A DNA stretch of 64,000 nucleotides from Pararhizobium polonicum. Its GTDB lineage: Bacteria; Pseudomonadota; Alphaproteobacteria; Rhizobiales; Rhizobiaceae. Positions 1-8,627 of this stretch are shown one piece after another (the stretch's first letter is position 1; each line of letters begins with the position of its first letter). The notes under the pieces were generated by a model that worked only from the letters and a program-made list of their open reading frames with translations, was not told where the DNA came from and searched no databases. The translations under genes and the position numbers were made by a program. The DNA is taken from contig NZ_LGLV01000020.1 in the NCBI RefSeq assembly GCF_001687365.1, positions 1 to 64,000 on the forward strand, read 5' to 3'.

Positions 1-398
1 CCGCAATCGGCAAGCTCGGCGGCATATTTCGCAAGCTGGGAACCGTTGGTGGTCAGCGTCAGTTCGTCGAGCCTGCCGGCATGGACATGCTTGCCGAGTT
101 CGCGCACTAGGAACATGGCGTTCTTGCGCACCAGCGGCTCGCCGCCGGTCAGCCGCAGCTTGCGCACGCCCTTGGCGATGAAGGCGGAACAGAGCCGGTT
201 CAGCTCCTCGAGCGTCAGGAGATCCTTCTTCGGCAGGAAGGTCATGTTTTCCGCCATGCAATAGGTGCAGCGGAAGTCGCAGCGATCCGTCACCGAAACC
301 CGCAGATAGGTCACGGCCCGCCCGAAGGGGTCGATCATCGGTGTTTTGGCATCGACCAGCTTGTGAGCGCCGGTCCTGTCGACGGTGACGGTATTCAA
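1..398 (-). CDS. moaA: GTP 3',8-cyclase MoaA, 5' part only
   Basis: Radical-SAM enzyme that converts GTP to 3',8-cyclo-GTP, the first step of molybdenum-cofactor synthesis in the cytosol. Reading leftwards the protein shows [15 protein letters not shown], the CxxxCxxC motif binding the S-adenosylmethionine [4Fe-4S] cluster, then [11 protein letters not shown] and LTTNG, both typical of MoaA. The gene runs off the left edge, so the second cluster site and the C-terminal GTP-binding region are not visible. Start: TTG at 398 lies 7 nt from GGGAG (406-410); an adjacent GTG at 401 is the alternative. Two direct TGACCAA copies 12 bp apart (415-433) lie just upstream, meaning unknown. The identity is firm; only the exact start is uncertain. 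Confidence 0.93.
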   Translation of the reverse strand, partial: MNTVTVDRTGAHKLVDAKTPMIDPFGRAVTYLRVSVTDRCDFRCTYCMAENMTFLPKKDLLTLEELNRLCSAFIAKGVRKLRLTGGEPLVRKNAMFLVRELGKHVHAGRLDELTLTTNGSQLAKYAAELADC

Positions 399-588
399 CA
401 CAATTCTCCCTGTTTGACCAATGTCGTGACCAAACCCGGCGGCGTCAAGGCGCAAGCGCTCGAAAGCATGAGAAAACCGATGCGAAACACTTTGCCGGTG
501 ATCACGATAAGTTTGAGAAATGTGTGAGGAATTCCCTCCGGCGGGAATCTGCGCTAGTGCTGCTCCGCACCAATGGAGACTGCCGATC

Positions 589-963
589 ATGAGCGACATC
601 TGGCCAACCGAACTGCGCGTCTCGAAAGACCGCCACCGGCTGACGGTTGCTTTCAACGACGGAAGCTCTTTCGATCTGTCGGCGGAGATGCTGCGCGTGC
701 TGTCGCCGTCGGCCGAAGTTCAGGGCCATGGGCCGGGGCAGGGCCTGACCGTGCCCGGCAAGCGCAACGTCTCGATCATCTCGATGACGCCGACCGGCAA
801 TTATGCCGTCCGCATCGGCTTTGACGATCTTCACGATACCGGGATTTTCACCTGGAACTATCTGCGCGAGCTCGGCCAGACCGGCGATACCCTGTTTGCC
901 GCCTATGAGAGCGACCTGGCGGAGAAGGGCATGAGCCGGGACAAGGCGGAAAAACCACGCTAA
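589..963 (+). CDS. DUF971 (gamma-butyrobetaine-hydroxylase-like N-terminal domain) protein
   Basis: A 124-residue cytosolic protein made almost entirely of the DUF971 fold: [21 protein letters not shown] at the start, then [31 protein letters not shown]. In eukaryotes this domain is the N-terminal part of carnitine-synthesis hydroxylases. Bacterial stand-alone versions have no settled function, though they often sit near Fe-S or molybdenum-cofactor genes, and here the neighbour is divergent moaA. The ATG at 589 has GGAG 10 nt upstream; an in-frame upstream extension from 520 lacks a plausible Shine-Dalgarno (SD) site and is not domain-like. No signal peptide or membrane segment is present. 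Confidence 0.85.
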   Translation: MSDIWPTELRVSKDRHRLTVAFNDGSSFDLSAEMLRVLSPSAEVQGHGPGQGLTVPGKRNVSIISMTPTGNYAVRIGFDDLHDTGIFTWNYLRELGQTGDTLFAAYESDLAEKGMSRDKAEKPR

Positions 964-981
964 CGGGCTTTCTCCCTTGTT

Positions 982-1467
982 TTAACCGAGATCGCCTTCC
1001 GCTTTCAAAAGACGGGCGATCAGCCGTTCCATCGACTGGGCGACGAGCAGGCAATCCTCGATCGGTTCGTTGTCCAGCGACGTGTCGATCAGCGCGGTCT
1101 GGATCTCCATTGCCTGCTCCGTCAGTTCACGTCCGCTCGGCGTCAGCGACAGCCGCAAGACGCGCTTGTCCTTGGCATCGCCACGCCGCTCGATCAGCCC
1201 GCGCTTTTCCAGCTGCGGCAGCAGCATGCTCATGTTCGAGCGCCCGACCAGAAGTTTTCGCGCCAGCTCCTGCTGGGTGATGCCCTCGAATCGGTAGAGG
1301 TTGATCAGGATATCGAGGTGGGGCGGCTTGACGTCGAGTTCGGCGAGCGCGCGCGTCAGCGTCTGCTGCATCAGCTGGCAGGCGCGGGCAACGGCGATCC
1401 AGCTGCGGAAACGCGGATGGTCCCAGGGGAAATGATGTGGTTCGATCGTTGCTTGCTTTTTGTTCAT
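982..1467 (-). CDS. MarR-family transcriptional regulator
   Basis: A 161-residue winged-helix regulator. The DNA-binding part is clear: LDILINLYRFEGITQQELARKLLVGRSNMSMLLPQLEKRGLIERR, with the wing residues GDAKDKRVLRLSLTPSGREL following. MarR proteins bind DNA as dimers and usually leave it when a small phenolic or oxidant ligand binds. The gene diverges from an alpha/beta hydrolase and the space between holds two operator-like repeats, one over this start codon, so autoregulation and control of the hydrolase are likely (inference). An in-frame ATG at 1497 would add ten residues; 1467 was chosen because family-like sequence begins there, but neither start has a strong SD. Confidence 0.88.
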   Translation of the reverse strand: MNKKQATIEPHHFPWDHPRFRSWIAVARACQLMQQTLTRALAELDVKPPHLDILINLYRFEGITQQELARKLLVGRSNMSMLLPQLEKRGLIERRGDAKDKRVLRLSLTPSGRELTEQAMEIQTALIDTSLDNEPIEDCLLVAQSMERLIARLLKAEGDLG

Positions 1468-1496
1468 CGTTGTACAATAATGTTCATCATTGAACA
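1461..1496. promoter_or_regulatory. Two tandem MarR-type operator repeats
   Basis: Two 16-bp inverted repeats begin exactly 20 bp apart: TGTTCATCGTTGTACA (1461-1476) and TGTTCATCATTGAACA (1481-1496). The second is a perfect TGTTCA/TGAACA dyad; the first has one mismatch. They fit TGTTCATCRTTGWACA. The 20-bp phasing puts both sites on the same helix face. The left site covers the regulator start codon (1467-1465), and the right one ends 20 bp before the hydrolase start at 1516, so bound protein could block both directions. Binding by the adjacent MarR is inferred from position. Confidence 0.72.
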
Positions 1497-1515
1497 TTTA
1501 AACAGGAATCCCACT

Positions 1516-2424
1516 ATGGCATCCTTTGCGATCGAGGTCACCCGTCTCGGGCTCAAATGCGTGTCGGCCTTTTCTCCGCAGGCAGCGGGCCGGCTGGTGT
1601 TTCGCCTGTTCAGCCTGACGCCCTCGCGCAAGGCATCGAATGCCAAGGAAAAGGCGGCGCTGGCAGCGGCGGTGCCTGTCATGGCACGGGCGCGGCCTGT
1701 CACGCTGTCCTATGCGGGCGGCTGGGTCATGGCGCGGCACTTCGAGGCGCGGGCCGAGCAGGGGGCCGGCAAACGTATCCTGCTGGTCCATGGCTGGGGA
1801 TCGCGCAGCGATTATCTGGCCGCCATGATCGAGGGACTGACGGCGGATGGCGCCGAGGTCGTGGCGCTCGACTGGCCGGGACATGGCGCCTCGCCGGGGC
1901 GGACGCTGACCATGCCGGCGGCCGTGCGGGCGATCGATGCCGCCTGGCGGCATTTCGGCGGCTTCGATGTTGCCGTTGGCCATTCCTTCGGCGGGGCGAG
2001 CCTGGTCTGCGCCGCCGGTGGCCTGGTTTGCGATGTGCCGTCGCACAGTGCGAAGAGAATGGTGCTGGTCGGTGCTCCCAGCGAAATGACATGGCTGTTC
2101 AAGGGCTTCGGCAAGCTTTTCCGTCTTTCGCCGAAGGCGCAGGCGGCGTTCGAAGGCGTGGTGGTGCGTCTCTCCGGCCGGCGTGTCGAGGAATTCGATG
2201 CCGCCCGCGTTCTGGCGCGTGTGGCCGTTCCCGTGCTGGTGATCCATGCGGAAGACGACAAGGAGGTTTCGGCCGATCATGCGCGCCGCTATGCGGCGGC
2301 GGGGTGTAATGTCGAACTGCACTGGGCCAACGGTTTCGGCCATCGCCGCATCGTGTCGGCAGCGCCGGTGATCGCGCGGATCAATGCCTTCGTTCATGCC
2401 GGGGATCGGAAAGCCGCCGCCTGA
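1516..2424 (+). CDS. Alpha/beta-fold hydrolase
   Basis: A 302-residue predicted serine hydrolase. Visible landmarks are the oxyanion-hole segment LLVHGWGSRSDY near residue 90, the nucleophile elbow GHSFGGAS (Ser about 157), an acid in VIHAEDDKEV near 245, and the histidine in GFGHRRIV near 276. That is a full catalytic triad in the usual order. The substrate cannot be read from the sequence; esters or thioesters of small aromatics would suit MarR control. The ATG at 1516 has AGGA 8 nt upstream. The N-terminal about 60 residues are basic and precede the fold, with no obvious signal peptide. Confidence 0.85.
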   Translation: MASFAIEVTRLGLKCVSAFSPQAAGRLVFRLFSLTPSRKASNAKEKAALAAAVPVMARARPVTLSYAGGWVMARHFEARAEQGAGKRILLVHGWGSRSDYLAAMIEGLTADGAEVVALDWPGHGASPGRTLTMPAAVRAIDAAWRHFGGFDVAVGHSFGGASLVCAAGGLVCDVPSHSAKRMVLVGAPSEMTWLFKGFGKLFRLSPKAQAAFEGVVVRLSGRRVEEFDAARVLARVAVPVLVIHAEDDKEVSADHARRYAAAGCNVELHWANGFGHRRIVSAAPVIARINAFVHAGDRKAAA

Positions 2425-2514
2425 GCGTTTCTTGTGGGTTCCGTCATAAAGGTGTCATGCTATCCGTTGAAAGGATCGCCCAGTTTCGATGAGCAAGGGG
2501 CGATGGAGGATGGC

Positions 2515-3123
2515 ATGACAATCATTCGCACGGTGGAAGAACTGAACGCACTTTACGGTGGCGCGAGCGAGGCGTCGCTGGTCAAGGTCACCAGCCGGCT
2601 GACGCCGGACTATGCTCATATGATCGAGGCGGCTCCGTTTGCAGCGCTTGCCACCGTCGGGCCGGAAGGGCTTGACTGTTCGCCGCGCGGCGACGATGCC
2701 TGCGTCGTGCGGATCGCCGACGAGAAAACCGTGCTGATGCCGGACTGGCGCGGCAACAACCGGGTCGATTCGCTGGCCAATATCGTCCGTGACCCGCGCG
2801 TGGCGCTGATGTTCCTCGTTCCCGGTTCGAATACGACGATGCGAATCAACGGCACGGCCGTGGTCAGCGTCGATCCGGAGCTGACCGGTTCCTTCGAGGT
2901 CGATGGCAAGCATCCGCGCAGCGTCATCGTCGTCACCATCGGCGAAGTCTATTTCCAGTGTGCCCGCGCGCTGATCCGCTCGCAGATCTGGAATCCCGAG
3001 CGCTTCGTCGATCCGCAGTCCCTGCCGACACCGGGTACGCTGCTGAAGGCGGCCAAGGCCGATTTCGACAAGGACACCTACGACCGCGAATGGCCGGAGC
3101 GCGCCGCAAAGACGATGTGGTAG
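2515..3123 (+). CDS. Pyridoxamine 5'-phosphate oxidase-family FMN protein
   Basis: A 202-residue split-barrel flavoprotein. The core AAPFAALATVGPEGLDCSPRGDDACVVRI followed by PDWRGNNRVDSLANIVRDPRVALMF is the FMN-binding pattern of the MSMEG_1061-like PPOX branch, not the PdxH enzyme. Related proteins reduce or sequester flavin- or F420-linked substrates; no substrate can be assigned. The ATG at 2515 has GGAGG just 5 nt upstream; an in-frame ATG at 2503 is an alternative. It follows the hydrolase by 90 nt in the same direction, so co-transcription is possible. Fold assignment is secure, function open. Confidence 0.83.
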   Translation: MTIIRTVEELNALYGGASEASLVKVTSRLTPDYAHMIEAAPFAALATVGPEGLDCSPRGDDACVVRIADEKTVLMPDWRGNNRVDSLANIVRDPRVALMFLVPGSNTTMRINGTAVVSVDPELTGSFEVDGKHPRSVIVVTIGEVYFQCARALIRSQIWNPERFVDPQSLPTPGTLLKAAKADFDKDTYDREWPERAAKTMW

Positions 3124-3232
3124 GCCGGAACTGTCTGAATAAATCCCCGTGGCGAAACGTTTTTCCAGCAACGGATGCGGTGTGCTCCGTGGAATGGGAG
3201 GCGGAACGCCGGTTTCGCACGTGGGGGAACAC

Positions 3233-3622
3233 ATGAGACACAGGATCGCTTTTCTTCTGGCCGCCACGATGACGCTCGGCCTTTCGGCGGGTGCCGCAAA
3301 AGCCGACAGGCTGGTCGAGGAATACAATGCCTATATCGGCGCGGAAGATCTCACCAATTCCTACGGCGAACCATTGACCGAGCCGTGGCAGGTGATCCGG
3401 CAGGACAGGGCGAATTACCATCGCTATGGCGTGACGCAGCCGGGCGATGAGGGAGACAGTTTCTTCGCCTCCGCCAAGAACCGCGAGAGAGCCGAGCGCA
3501 TGCTCGAATACGGCACGATCGAGCCGCGCGCCGCGCGGGCATTGCTGCGTGGTGGAGCCTTGATCAATGTCCAGATCTTCCGGGGACCCCAGGGCGACTA
3601 TATCAATGTTACGGTCGATTGA
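3233..3622 (+). CDS. Small secreted hypothetical protein
   Basis: A 129-residue protein with a clear Sec signal peptide (MRHRIAFLLAATMTLGLSAG, cleavage after AAKA), so it should be periplasmic. The mature part begins DRLVEEYNAYIGAEDLTNSYG and ends with a short beta-rich ALINVQIFRGPQGDYINVTVD. I recognise no family. It overlaps the following M15 peptidase gene by 17 nt, which suggests coupled translation and perhaps a shared envelope role. GGGGGA lies 5 nt before the ATG. Confidence 0.75.
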   Translation: MRHRIAFLLAATMTLGLSAGAAKADRLVEEYNAYIGAEDLTNSYGEPLTEPWQVIRQDRANYHRYGVTQPGDEGDSFFASAKNRERAERMLEYGTIEPRAARALLRGGALINVQIFRGPQGDYINVTVD

Positions 3623-4409
3623 CCGGAGGCCCGGCTGGGTGATTGCTGCGGCGATGCTGGTTGTGGCATTGCCGGTGCAGGCTGCCGAACTCAGTCTCGC
3701 AGACAAGGTGGATCTGCTGATTGCAGCCTATCCGGATTCTCTTCTCAAGAGCCAAGACGGAACCATCCGTTTTCGCGACGGCGGGTCGCTGCCGGTCGAT
3801 GACGGCAAGGCCAAGGACCATGCGGGTAAACTGGCATCCGGCGATATCGAAGACAGCCTGTCGCAGATTTATCCCGCCGGGCCGTGCGAAACCACTCTTG
3901 ATGTCAATTTCGATCCGGGCCGCATCCGCAGCGATGCGCTGATGATGCGGCTTTATGGTGCGTCGGCCCGGGAAGTCGAAGCCTCTCTCGTGGATGTGGA
4001 CTGGTTCGGCAAGACATTGCGCGTGACCAAACGGCAGGGCGCGGCGGCGGCGCTGGAAAAGGTGCGCGACGCGCTGAAGGAAATGCCTGATCTCAAACCC
4101 TTTCTCTCGCCATCGGCCGGAACCTTCAACTGGCGCAAGGTGGCGGGGGCTCCAAACATGTCGGTGCACAGTTTTGGTGCGGCTATCGATATCAACACGA
4201 AATATGCCGATTACTGGATCTGGTCGGGCGGCAAGCCGGGCAGGGTACCGCACTACAGGAACAGATACCCGATGAAGATCGTCGATGCCTTCGAGCGGCA
4301 CGGTTTCATCTGGGGCGGGCGCTGGTATCACTATGACACCATGCATTTCGAATACCGGCCCGAACTTCTGGCGATCGCCAGGGTAGCGGGTGGCGACGCT
4401 TGCCGCTAA
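3606..4409 (+). CDS. M15-family D-alanyl-D-alanine carboxypeptidase-like protein
   Basis: A 267-residue secreted zinc peptidase. A signal peptide (WVIAAAMLVVALPVQA) precedes the mature protein. The catalytic region has SVHSFGAAIDIN, where H188 and D195 are zinc ligands, and MHFEY, where H247 is the third. This HxxxxxxD plus H pattern is the VanY/M15 signature, so hydrolysis of peptidoglycan peptide ends in the periplasm is expected. Start: ATG at 3606, overlapping the upstream gene, gives the cleanest signal peptide; ATG at 3567 would add 13 residues. Confidence 0.85.
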   Translation: MLRSIDRRPGWVIAAAMLVVALPVQAAELSLADKVDLLIAAYPDSLLKSQDGTIRFRDGGSLPVDDGKAKDHAGKLASGDIEDSLSQIYPAGPCETTLDVNFDPGRIRSDALMMRLYGASAREVEASLVDVDWFGKTLRVTKRQGAAAALEKVRDALKEMPDLKPFLSPSAGTFNWRKVAGAPNMSVHSFGAAIDINTKYADYWIWSGGKPGRVPHYRNRYPMKIVDAFERHGFIWGGRWYHYDTMHFEYRPELLAIARVAGGDACR

Positions 4410-4446
4410 CGTCTGCCTTTCGATCGAATCCAAGGCAGACAGTCAT

Positions 4447-5019
4447 ATGCAGAAGAAAATCTACCTCGCCGGACCGGACGTGTTTCTTTCCAACGGCAAG
4501 GAAATCCTCGGCAGGAAGGCCGACATGACGCGTGCCGCCGGTTTCATTCCGCTGTGCCCTGGGGATCTGGCGCCGCCGCCGGTGGAGACCAAGAATGCGC
4601 GGGGGCTGGCCATCAGCGGCATCAACGAAGGCATGATGCGGCAGGCGGATGCGGTGCTGGCCAATTTGACGCCGTTTCGCGGTCTGGCGGCCGATGTCGG
4701 CACGAGTTTCGAACTGGGCTTCATGTGCGCGCTCGGCAAGGCAGTCTATGCCTATACCAATGTTCCCGACGATCACTTCAAGCGCTGTGCCGAATATTAC
4801 AAGGGCGATCTAACGCAATCCGCGGACGGACGCGTGCGCGGCCCGGACGGGTTGTCGCTCGAGGATTTCGACATGGCCGACAATCTGATGCTGGACGGCG
4901 GGATCAAGAGCCGGGGCGGGGCTTTCGTCATCGGCAATGCGCCGGCCGACCGGATCTACACGGATCTTACGGCCTTCGCCGAATGCCTGCGGCTCTTTGC
5001 CGAACGCCACGGCGATTGA
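4447..5019 (+). CDS. Nucleoside 2-deoxyribosyltransferase-family protein
   Basis: A 190-residue cytosolic protein starting KKIYLAGPDVFL, the nucleotide-binding first strand of the family. GMMRQADAVLANLTPFRG and DVGTSFELGFMCALGKAVYAYTN supply the conserved aspartate and the glutamate (in SFELG) that forms the covalent deoxyribosyl intermediate. Members swap bases on deoxyribonucleosides in nucleotide salvage; some rhizobial homologues may act on other N-glycosides. The ATG at 4447 lies 38 nt after the peptidase stop. No strong SD is visible. Confidence 0.87.
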   Translation: MQKKIYLAGPDVFLSNGKEILGRKADMTRAAGFIPLCPGDLAPPPVETKNARGLAISGINEGMMRQADAVLANLTPFRGLAADVGTSFELGFMCALGKAVYAYTNVPDDHFKRCAEYYKGDLTQSADGRVRGPDGLSLEDFDMADNLMLDGGIKSRGGAFVIGNAPADRIYTDLTAFAECLRLFAERHGD

Positions 5020-5094
5020 GACGATGCGCGGTTGATAAGGTGGCGGGACCGAAAGACCCCGCGTCGTCATTGTTATCTCCGGCGGTCGGACGTC

Positions 5095-5736
5095 TTAATC
5101 GCGGACGATGACCTTGGTGCCGATCGTGACATTGGCGTAGAGATGCTCGACATCCTCGTTGGCCATGCGGATGCAGCCGGATGACATTGCCTTGCCGATC
5201 GAGGACGGCTGGTTGGTGCCGTGGATGCGGTAGATGGTCGAGCCGAGATACATGGCGCGGGCGCCGAGCGGGTTCTCGATGCCGCCCTTCATGGTGACGG
5301 GCAGGATGTGGCCCTTCTTCGCTTCACGGGTGCGCATCTCTTCCGGCGGGTTCCAGGTCGGCCATTCGGCCTTGCGGCTGACCGTGTTGGTGCCGGTCCA
5401 GATGAAACCCTCGCGGCCGACGCTGACGCCGTACTGCATGGCAACGCCGTTGCCGAGCACGTGGTAGAGGCGGCGGTCGGAATTGTCGATGATGATCGTG
5501 CCGGGGGCGACGTTTTCGGTGAAGGCGATCAGTTCGCGCGGGACGGGCGACAGGTTGATGTTCCTGCCGGCGGTCTTTGCCTTGGCCGGCTTGCCTTCCG
5601 AGAGCACCTGCAGCCAGCCGGTCTTGGCGGATGAGGACTGGAGCGAGGCGACGTCGAAGGAGCCGTCCTTGCCGGCGGCATGTGCTGCGGGCGCAAGAAT
5701 GGCGGTTGCGATCAGGGCTGCGAGAATGGTCTTCAT
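5095..5736 (-). CDS. Periplasmic L,D-transpeptidase (YkuD/ErfK family)
   Basis: A 213-residue secreted enzyme. Signal peptide: MKTILAALIATAILAPAAHA. The YkuD domain has ELIAFTENVAPGTIIIDNSDRRLYHV at its start and the catalytic IHGTN...SSGCIRM, with H172 and C188. Such enzymes form 3-3 crosslinks or attach proteins to peptidoglycan. The ATG at 5736 has GGGAGA 7 nt upstream. No lysin or peptidoglycan-binding domain is present, unlike the much larger family member at 9122-11005. Rhizobiales rely heavily on L,D-crosslinks during polar growth, so a house-keeping role is plausible. Confidence 0.92.
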   Translation of the reverse strand: MKTILAALIATAILAPAAHAAGKDGSFDVASLQSSSAKTGWLQVLSEGKPAKAKTAGRNINLSPVPRELIAFTENVAPGTIIIDNSDRRLYHVLGNGVAMQYGVSVGREGFIWTGTNTVSRKAEWPTWNPPEEMRTREAKKGHILPVTMKGGIENPLGARAMYLGSTIYRIHGTNQPSSIGKAMSSGCIRMANEDVEHLYANVTIGTKVIVRD

Positions 5737-5904
5737 GTCCGTATCTCCCGGTTCGTGCGGGAGATTTTCCGGTTCATTCCGGCGCGCTCCCTTGTCTGGA
5801 GCTTTTCTAGCCAATCGGCGGGAGCGGGGCTGTTTCCTGGGGAACGCGGCGAAAACACGGCAGAATGCGTTGCCGCCATCCCGGTCCGTTCTGGCTGCAA
5901 CCGC

Positions 5905-6972
5905 CTATTTGCGGTAGATCAGCCAGTTCTTGCCGGTATCCTTCTTCATGCCTTCCTCGAACAGGATCGTCCTGTTGCGGCCGGCATTCTTGGCGCAGTA
6001 GAGTGCGATATCGGCCTTGTTGTAGAGATCGACCGGATCATCGGCATGCGATGCCTGGCAGACGCCGAGAGACAGCGTGATCGGGCCGTAGTTGACGCCG
6101 GTCTTGGAGTTCTTGAAGGGCGTGGTCGAAAGCGCATTGCGGATACGCTCGGCCACCTGCAGGCTTTCCTCAAGGCTGCTGTCGCCGAGGATGATGGCGA
6201 ATTCCTCGCCGCCGGTGCGCGCCACGAAGGCGTCACGGCGCAGATTGGCGCGGATGACCGTGCCGACGGTCGCCAGAATCTTGTCGCCGACCGGATGGCC
6301 GTAGCTGTCGTTGACCTTCTTGAAGTGGTCGATATCGGCAATCAGCAGGCCGGTATAGGTGCGAAGCTGCTCGGAATTGTAGACGGATGCCAGTTTCTCG
6401 TCGAAGGCCCGGCGGTTGGCAAGGCGTGTCAGCGAATCGGTGTTGGCGATGCGCTTGTATTCGTCGAGTTCCTGGCGGATGACTTCCATCTCGAAGGATT
6501 TGAGCGAGACGTTTTCGGCCCGTTCCTTGCCCTGGTTCATCGTGTCGGCGGTCGCTTCGGTCAGGATGCTGACGCACTGGCGCAGGATTTCGGCGCTGGA
6601 GCTGCTTTTGCCGGTGATGTTCTGGTAGGTCTCGTCCAGCAGCTTGTTGTAGTTTTCAAGCGCGAACTGTTCGTCCTTCAACAGCTTGAGGAGATCGCCG
6701 AGTTCGCTTGCAAGATGATTGTGGGCCCGGTCGATGCCGGCCGCATGGTGGACATGGGCGAAGTAGCGCGCGCCGATCTCGTCCAGTTCTTCCTGGGTCG
6801 CCCGGCTGCCGAGTGCGGCCAGTTCCTTGGTCAGCTTCGGGTTGGAACCGATATAGGCTTCGTAATAGAGCTCGTAATTGCGCGGTAGTGGCGAGATGCC
6901 CATGATGCGCATCGCATAGGTCACCTGCGCTGCAATATCGGGTACTTGCGTTTTGTTCGAAGCCGCTTGCAT
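5905..6972 (-). CDS. Diguanylate cyclase (GGDEF) with N-terminal helical domain
   Basis: A 355-residue soluble protein. Residues 1-165 are alpha-helical with no membrane segment; the GGDEF domain follows from about 170 (YKRIANTDSLTRLANRRAF). The active-site loop reads RTGGEEFAII near residue 255, a functional variant, with the metal-binding aspartate in LLIADIDHFKKVND. The inhibitory RxxD site expected nine residues before GGEEF is absent (RRDA there), so product inhibition through it is unlikely. The protein should make cyclic di-GMP. The gene stands alone between oppositely placed flanks. ATG at 6972. Confidence 0.9.
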   Translation of the reverse strand: MQAASNKTQVPDIAAQVTYAMRIMGISPLPRNYELYYEAYIGSNPKLTKELAALGSRATQEELDEIGARYFAHVHHAAGIDRAHNHLASELGDLLKLLKDEQFALENYNKLLDETYQNITGKSSSSAEILRQCVSILTEATADTMNQGKERAENVSLKSFEMEVIRQELDEYKRIANTDSLTRLANRRAFDEKLASVYNSEQLRTYTGLLIADIDHFKKVNDSYGHPVGDKILATVGTVIRANLRRDAFVARTGGEEFAIILGDSSLEESLQVAERIRNALSTTPFKNSKTGVNYGPITLSLGVCQASHADDPVDLYNKADIALYCAKNAGRNRTILFEEGMKKDTGKNWLIYRK

Positions 6973-7091
6973 GGCAAGCTCCTGTCCTGTTGTCTCCGGT
7001 TGCTAGTTTTAGGGATGAAAGATTTTGGAAGGCTTAACGTTTGAGAAAACAAATCGCTCAGATTGTATGTATATTTTGTGGCACGCAAAAG

Positions 7092-7122
7092 TAACAAGGC
7101 CGCGATGTCCGCGGCCTTGTTA
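7092..7122 (-). terminator. Rho-independent terminator of fumC
   Basis: A perfect 13-bp stem (TAACAAGGCCGCG, 7092-7104; CGCGGCCTTGTTA, 7110-7122) with a 5-nt loop. On the minus strand it is followed by ACTTTTG, a short U tract, and lies about 30 nt past the fumC stop. Confidence 0.82.
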
Positions 7123-7152
7123 TGCGTTACCGGATGATACCGGACGCCAGGA

Positions 7153-8544
7153 TCAGGATGGGCTGATCATCGTTTCCGGGCGAACGACGGCGTCGAACTC
7201 GGCGTCGGTTACGTAGCCGCCGCCAACGGCTTCCTCGCGCAGCGTCGTGCCGTTCTTGTGGGCAGTCTTGGCGATCTTGGCGGCATTGTCATAGCCGATC
7301 TTCGGGGCCAGCGCCGTGACCAGCATCAGCGAGCGGTCGAGCGCCGCCTTGATGTTGTCCTCGCGGGCCTCGATGCCGACGACGCAATTGTCGGTAAAGG
7401 AGACGGCCGCATCGGCCAAAAGCTGGACGGACTGGAGGAAGTTGTAGGCCATCAGCGGATTGTAGACGTTGAGCTCGAAATGGCCCTGGCTGCCGGCAAA
7501 GGTCAGTGCTGCATTGTTGCCGAACACCTGCACGCAGACCTGCGTCAGCGCTTCGCACTGGGTGGGATTGACCTTGCCCGGCATGATCGACGAGCCCGGC
7601 TCGTTTTCCGGCAGCGACAGTTCGCCGAGGCCCGAGCGCGGACCGGAGCCCAGAAAGCGGATGTCGTTGGCGATCTTGAAGAGGGCGGCAGCTGCCGAAT
7701 TGATGGCGCCGTGGCTGAACACCATCGAATCATGCGCGGCCAGCGCCTCGAACTTGTTGGGCGCGGTGACGAAGGCGATGCCGGTGATCTTGGCAATCTC
7801 TTCGGCGACCTTTTCGGCAAAGCCGATCGGCGCGTTGAGGCCGGTTCCGACCGCCGTGCCGCCCTGTGCCAGTTCGCAAAGACCGGGCAGGGTCATCTCG
7901 ATGCGCTTGATCGAGGAGGCGACCTGCGCGGCATAGCCGGAGAACTCCTGGCCGAGCGTCAGCGGGGTGGCGTCCTGCGTATGGGTGCGGCCGATCTTGA
8001 TGATGTGATCGAAGGCCTTCACCTTGGCTTCGAGCGCCTGATGCAGATGCTTGAGGGCCGGCAGGAGGTCGTGAACGACGCGCTCGGCGCAGGCAATGTG
8101 CATGGCCGTCGGATAGGTGTCGTTCGACGACTGGCTCATGTTGACGTGATCGTTCGGATGCACCGGCTTCTTCGAGCCCATGACGCCGCCGAGCATTTCG
8201 ATGGCGCGGTTGGAGATCACCTCATTGGCATTCATGTTCGACTGCGTGCCCGAACCGGTCTGCCAGACGACGAGCGGGAAATGGTCGTTGAGCTTGCCGT
8301 CGATGACTTCCTGTGCGGCTTCGATGATCGCCTTGCCGACGGTCGGGTCGAGGCCCTGCAGCTCCATGTTGGCGCGGGCGGCGGCCTGCTTGACGATGCC
8401 GAGCGCACGTACGATCGACAGTGGCTGCTTTTCCCAGCCGATCTTGAAGTTGCCGAGCGAGCGTTGCGCCTGTGCGCCCCAGTAGCGGTCGCTTGCGACT
8501 TCGATCGGGCCGAACGTATCTGTTTCCGTGCGCGTTGATGTCAT
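7153..8544 (-). CDS. fumC: Fumarate hydratase class II
   Basis: A 463-residue iron-free fumarase interconverting fumarate and malate in the citric acid cycle. The family signature [11 protein letters not shown] is present near residue 317; upstream are [19 protein letters not shown] and [21 protein letters not shown], which shape the active site, and [17 protein letters not shown]. Length is normal. The ATG at 8544 has GGGA 5 nt upstream; an in-frame ATG at 8565 would add seven residues overlapping the leader repeats. Its terminator is the stem-loop at 7092-7122. Confidence 0.97.
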   Translation of the reverse strand: MTSTRTETDTFGPIEVASDRYWGAQAQRSLGNFKIGWEKQPLSIVRALGIVKQAAARANMELQGLDPTVGKAIIEAAQEVIDGKLNDHFPLVVWQTGSGTQSNMNANEVISNRAIEMLGGVMGSKKPVHPNDHVNMSQSSNDTYPTAMHIACAERVVHDLLPALKHLHQALEAKVKAFDHIIKIGRTHTQDATPLTLGQEFSGYAAQVASSIKRIEMTLPGLCELAQGGTAVGTGLNAPIGFAEKVAEEIAKITGIAFVTAPNKFEALAAHDSMVFSHGAINSAAAALFKIANDIRFLGSGPRSGLGELSLPENEPGSSIMPGKVNPTQCEALTQVCVQVFGNNAALTFAGSQGHFELNVYNPLMAYNFLQSVQLLADAAVSFTDNCVVGIEAREDNIKAALDRSLMLVTALAPKIGYDNAAKIAKTAHKNGTTLREEAVGGGYVTDAEFDAVVRPETMISPS

Positions 8545-8567
8545 CGTAATCCCTGCTTTCGTCATTC

Positions 8568-8627
8568 GATGTCGAGACCGGCGATATCGAGACCGGCGAT
8601 GTTGAGACCGGGCGGTGTCGAGACCGG
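8568..8627. repeat. Four tandem 15-bp repeats in the fumC leader
   Basis: Four contiguous 15-mers close to GATGTCGAGACCGGC occupy 8568-8582, 8583-8597, 8598-8612 and 8613-8627. The invariant core is GAGACCGG; copies 2-4 carry 1-4 changes. The array begins 24 bp upstream of the fumC start and so probably lies in its 5' untranslated region or promoter. No coding function is evident. Confidence 0.8.
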
